From Candidatus Methanophagales archaeon (GTDB lineage Archaea; Halobacteriota; Syntropharchaeia; Alkanophagales; Methanospirareceae), in assembly GCA_030621535.1 (NCBI GenBank), contig JAUXHM010000053.1, positions 1 to 7,128 on the forward strand: a stretch of DNA of 7,128 bases. The letters are read 5' to 3'. How positions within the stretch are numbered: position 1 is the stretch's first letter; each line of letters starts with the position of its first letter. The notes under the pieces are model-generated. The model was not told where the DNA came from. It searched no databases and was given only the letters and a program-made list of their open reading frames with translations. Both the position numbers and the translations under genes were made by a program. Shown here one piece after another: positions 5,665 to 7,128 of the stretch.

Positions 5665-6843
5665 ATGATAGGAGAAGCTCTTGTAGGGGAAGAGCCAGAA
5701 ATAGCGCATATTGACCTGATTATCGGTAGTAAGCGAGGGGCAGCAGGGGCAGCATTTGCAAGTTCTATTGCTCAGCCCAAGCAGGGGCACACACCCATTC
5801 TTGGCGTTATTAGACCTAATCTCCCCACCAAGCCAATGACGCTTATCGTGCCTAAGGTAAGCATAAGAAATCTTGCAGATGCAGAAAAGATATTTGGACC
5901 CGCTCAAAGCGCTGTTGCGAAAGCGGTTGCCGATGCGGTAGAAGAGGGCGTGATACGGAAATCACAGGCAGAAGAGTTCGTAGTTATTGTTTCGGTGTTC
6001 ATCCATCCCCGTGGAAAGGATTATCAGCGGATATACCGTTATAACTATGCAGCAACAAAACTTGCCCTGTCACGAGCGGTTGAAAAATTCCCAAATATAG
6101 ATAAGGTTTTAGAAGAGAAAGATAAATCTATACATGCTATGATAGGATTCAGAATAAATAACCTGAAGAAGCCGCCATATCTGGAGGTTGCGCTGGACAT
6201 CCCTGACTGGAGAAGGGTAGAAGGGATTGTCAGGGCGTTGCCCAAAAGTGATGCGATAATAATCGAGGCGGGCACGCCGCTTATCAAGAGATATGGCGTG
6301 GAAGTGGTGCAGAAGATACACCAGTTGAGACCAGAGACGGTCGTTTTTGCTGACCTTAAGACGCTGGATACGGGAAACTTAGAAGCGAGGATGGCGGGGG
6401 ATGCCACTGCCGATGTTGTCGGTTTTTCGGGATTAGCCCCTGTAAGCACAATGGAGAAGTTTATAGAGGAGTGCAAGAAAGTCGGTGCTCTTTCTCTGAT
6501 GGATACGCTGAATGTGCCCAACCCCGTTAAAGTGCTTAAGAAGCTAAAGGTGACGCCGGACATCGTAGAACTGCATAGGGCAATAGACGTGGAACAGGTT
6601 AAAGGAAGCGAATGGCGAAATATCGGCGAGGTAAGAAAAGTGTGCGGAAACAACGTGCTCGTTGCCGTAGCCGGTGGCATAAGGGTGGACAAGGTAGAAA
6701 AGGCGCTGAAGGCGGGGGCGGATATTCTCGTGGTTGGTCGAGCGATTACGGCTGCTAAGGATGTTACGGGTGCGGCAAGGGCGTTCCTCCAGCGGATGGG
6801 TGTGGAAGAGGTAGACCAGTTCCGCGTAATGACTGATTTTTAG
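5665..6843 (+). CDS. fae-hps: Bifunctional formaldehyde-activating enzyme / 3-hexulose-6-phosphate synthase (Fae-Hps)
   Basis: From the ATG at 5665 the protein has 392 residues, the length I recall for Methanosarcina Fae-Hps. Residues 1-~160 are Fae, which joins formaldehyde to tetrahydromethanopterin to give methylene-H4[11 protein letters not shown] (2-9), catalytic His15 in [21 protein letters not shown] (41-57), [19 protein letters not shown] (77-95). Residues ~165-392 are Hps, a TIM barrel of the orotidine-decarboxylase superfamily: Asp178, Glu201 ([12 protein letters not shown]), the Asp230-X-Lys232 pair with Asp235 (FADLKTLD), His304 (ELHRAID), the phosphate-binding GGI (337-339) and VGRA (357-360). 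In archaea Hps probably runs from hexulose-6-phosphate to ribulose-5-phosphate, and Fae captures the released formaldehyde. An ATG at 5641 would add eight residues (MTDERDEF) and overlap the preceding stop; homologues begin near MYQIGEAL, which with the ribosome binding site favours 5665. The C terminus (DQFRVMTDF) is the family's usual end. Confidence 0.97.
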   Translation: MIGEALVGEEPEIAHIDLIIGSKRGAAGAAFASSIAQPKQGHTPILGVIRPNLPTKPMTLIVPKVSIRNLADAEKIFGPAQSAVAKAVADAVEEGVIRKSQAEEFVVIVSVFIHPRGKDYQRIYRYNYAATKLALSRAVEKFPNIDKVLEEKDKSIHAMIGFRINNLKKPPYLEVALDIPDWRRVEGIVRALPKSDAIIIEAGTPLIKRYGVEVVQKIHQLRPETVVFADLKTLDTGNLEARMAGDATADVVGFSGLAPVSTMEKFIEECKKVGALSLMDTLNVPNPVKVLKKLKVTPDIVELHRAIDVEQVKGSEWRNIGEVRKVCGNNVLVAVAGGIRVDKVEKALKAGADILVVGRAITAAKDVTGAARAFLQRMGVEEVDQFRVMTDF

Positions 6844-6858
6844 GTTGTCGGATCCATG

Positions 6859-6922
6859 ATGCAGGATACAGGGGGTGTATCCTGTATCTTGCATTCAATC
6901 TCTTTTCTCCTTACTTCTTTTT
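6859..6922 (+). terminator. Hairpin and T-rich terminator behind fae-hps
   Basis: CAGGATACA (6862-6870) and TGTATCCTG (6876-6884) form a perfect nine-pair stem with a five-G loop. Alternatively ATGCAGGATACAG (6859-6871) pairs with CTGTATCTTGCAT (6882-6894), thirteen pairs with one G-T. A T/C-rich stretch with runs of four and five T follows to 6922. It starts 16 bases after the fae-hps stop codon, so ending that transcript is the simplest reading. The two stems exclude each other. Confidence 0.6.
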
Positions 6923-7128
6923 AATAAGAAAGAAGATAAACAAAAACGTGAAGATTTTTGGGAAGATATTAGACTAAATGCGTATCTCGCTCCTTTTTAT
7001 CTGCAAGAGGCGATAGAGCTTTATTTGAAATATCAAGCATTTGGTCTTGGCAAAAAAACAATAAAATCCTACAAAGAAGCAGAAGCTAAATTACGTGAAC
7101 TAATAATACAACGATACGATGAACTCGA
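6875..7128 (+). CDS. Start of an unrecognised open frame, cut by window edge, start unclear
   Basis: The frame with codons starting at 6875 has no stop from 6860 to the window end. From about 6923 it reads like protein: a Lys-rich stretch, then EDFWEDIRLNAYLAPFYL, QEAIELYLKYQAFGLG, KKTIKSYKEAEAKLRELI. This is a run of amphipathic helices with balanced composition. No ATG exists in this frame. The GTG at 6875 lies inside the hairpin behind fae-hps, and the TTG at 7025 would cut off the best part, so the true start may be non-standard or the 5' end may be lost. Codons are much richer in A and T than those of the genes upstream. I do not recognise the family. A truncated or decayed gene, possibly of foreign origin, is as likely as an intact one. 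Confidence 0.4.
   Translation, partial: MYPVSCIQSLFSLLLFNKKEDKQKREDFWEDIRLNAYLAPFYLQEAIELYLKYQAFGLGKKTIKSYKEAEAKLRELIIQRYDEL

Noticed and set aside
6045..6692. 215-codon open frame on the minus strand
   Set aside because: It is antisense to Fae-Hps, which has an unbroken family match and all catalytic residues. The composition is Ser/Thr-rich and no start signals are present.
1..7128. CRISPR array, insertion sequence or toxin-antitoxin pair
   Set aside because: No regularly spaced repeats of 24 bases or more, no transposase or integrase motifs, and no paired small genes were found on either strand.

Overview
The window reads as a piece of a euryarchaeal chromosome, most likely from an archaeon with methyl-coenzyme M reductase (a methanogen, or an ANME or alkane-oxidising relative). 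The grounds are a group II chaperonin (thermosome), a methanogenesis marker 6 gene, a fused formaldehyde-activating enzyme/hexulose-phosphate synthase of the archaeal type, an archaeal LeuA/CimA-type synthase, tRNAs without encoded CCA, and archaeal TATA boxes with GAGGTGA-like ribosome binding sites. The presence of a dnaK gene fits a mesophilic or moderately thermophilic member. Genus cannot be read from the window.

Layout. The left half (1-4555) is mostly on the minus strand. It holds the N-terminal 79 codons of a DnaK/Hsp70 gene cut by the window edge, a complete thermosome subunit, a complete 2-isopropylmalate/(R)-citramalate synthase, and an endonuclease III. A tRNA-Thr(GGT) sits on the plus strand between thermosome and synthase. 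Spacing and signals suggest that these are separate transcripts: a T-rich terminator follows the thermosome, and TATA boxes precede dnaK, thermosome and probably the others. The right half (4745-7128) is on the plus strand: tRNA-Ile(GAT) with an A+T hairpin behind it, then a tight three-gene unit of methanogenesis marker 6, an unrecognised 114-residue protein, and Fae-Hps. A hairpin plus T-rich stretch closes this unit. The last ~200 bases carry the start of an A+T-rich open frame without a clear start codon.

How the genes relate. DnaK and the thermosome are both ATP-driven protein-folding machines, probably neighbours because of shared stress control. Fae-Hps links formaldehyde, tetrahydromethanopterin C1 carriers and ribulose-phosphate synthesis. 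Its overlap-linked neighbours, marker 6 and the small unknown protein, make that unknown protein the best candidate in the window for an undescribed C1- or Mcr-related function. The tRNAs, endonuclease III and the branched-chain amino acid enzyme are housekeeping.

Non-coding structure. Three intergenic regions carry repeat-like sequence: a nested imperfect inverted repeat at 3785-3892, whose outer arm shares a 15-base phrase with 2077-2091; a patchwork of short direct and inverted phrases at 4648-4732; and two mutually exclusive hairpins behind fae-hps. No CRISPR array, insertion sequence or integrase gene was seen. Nothing proves a new system; the unknown 114-residue gene and the intergenic repeats are the parts most worth a second look.
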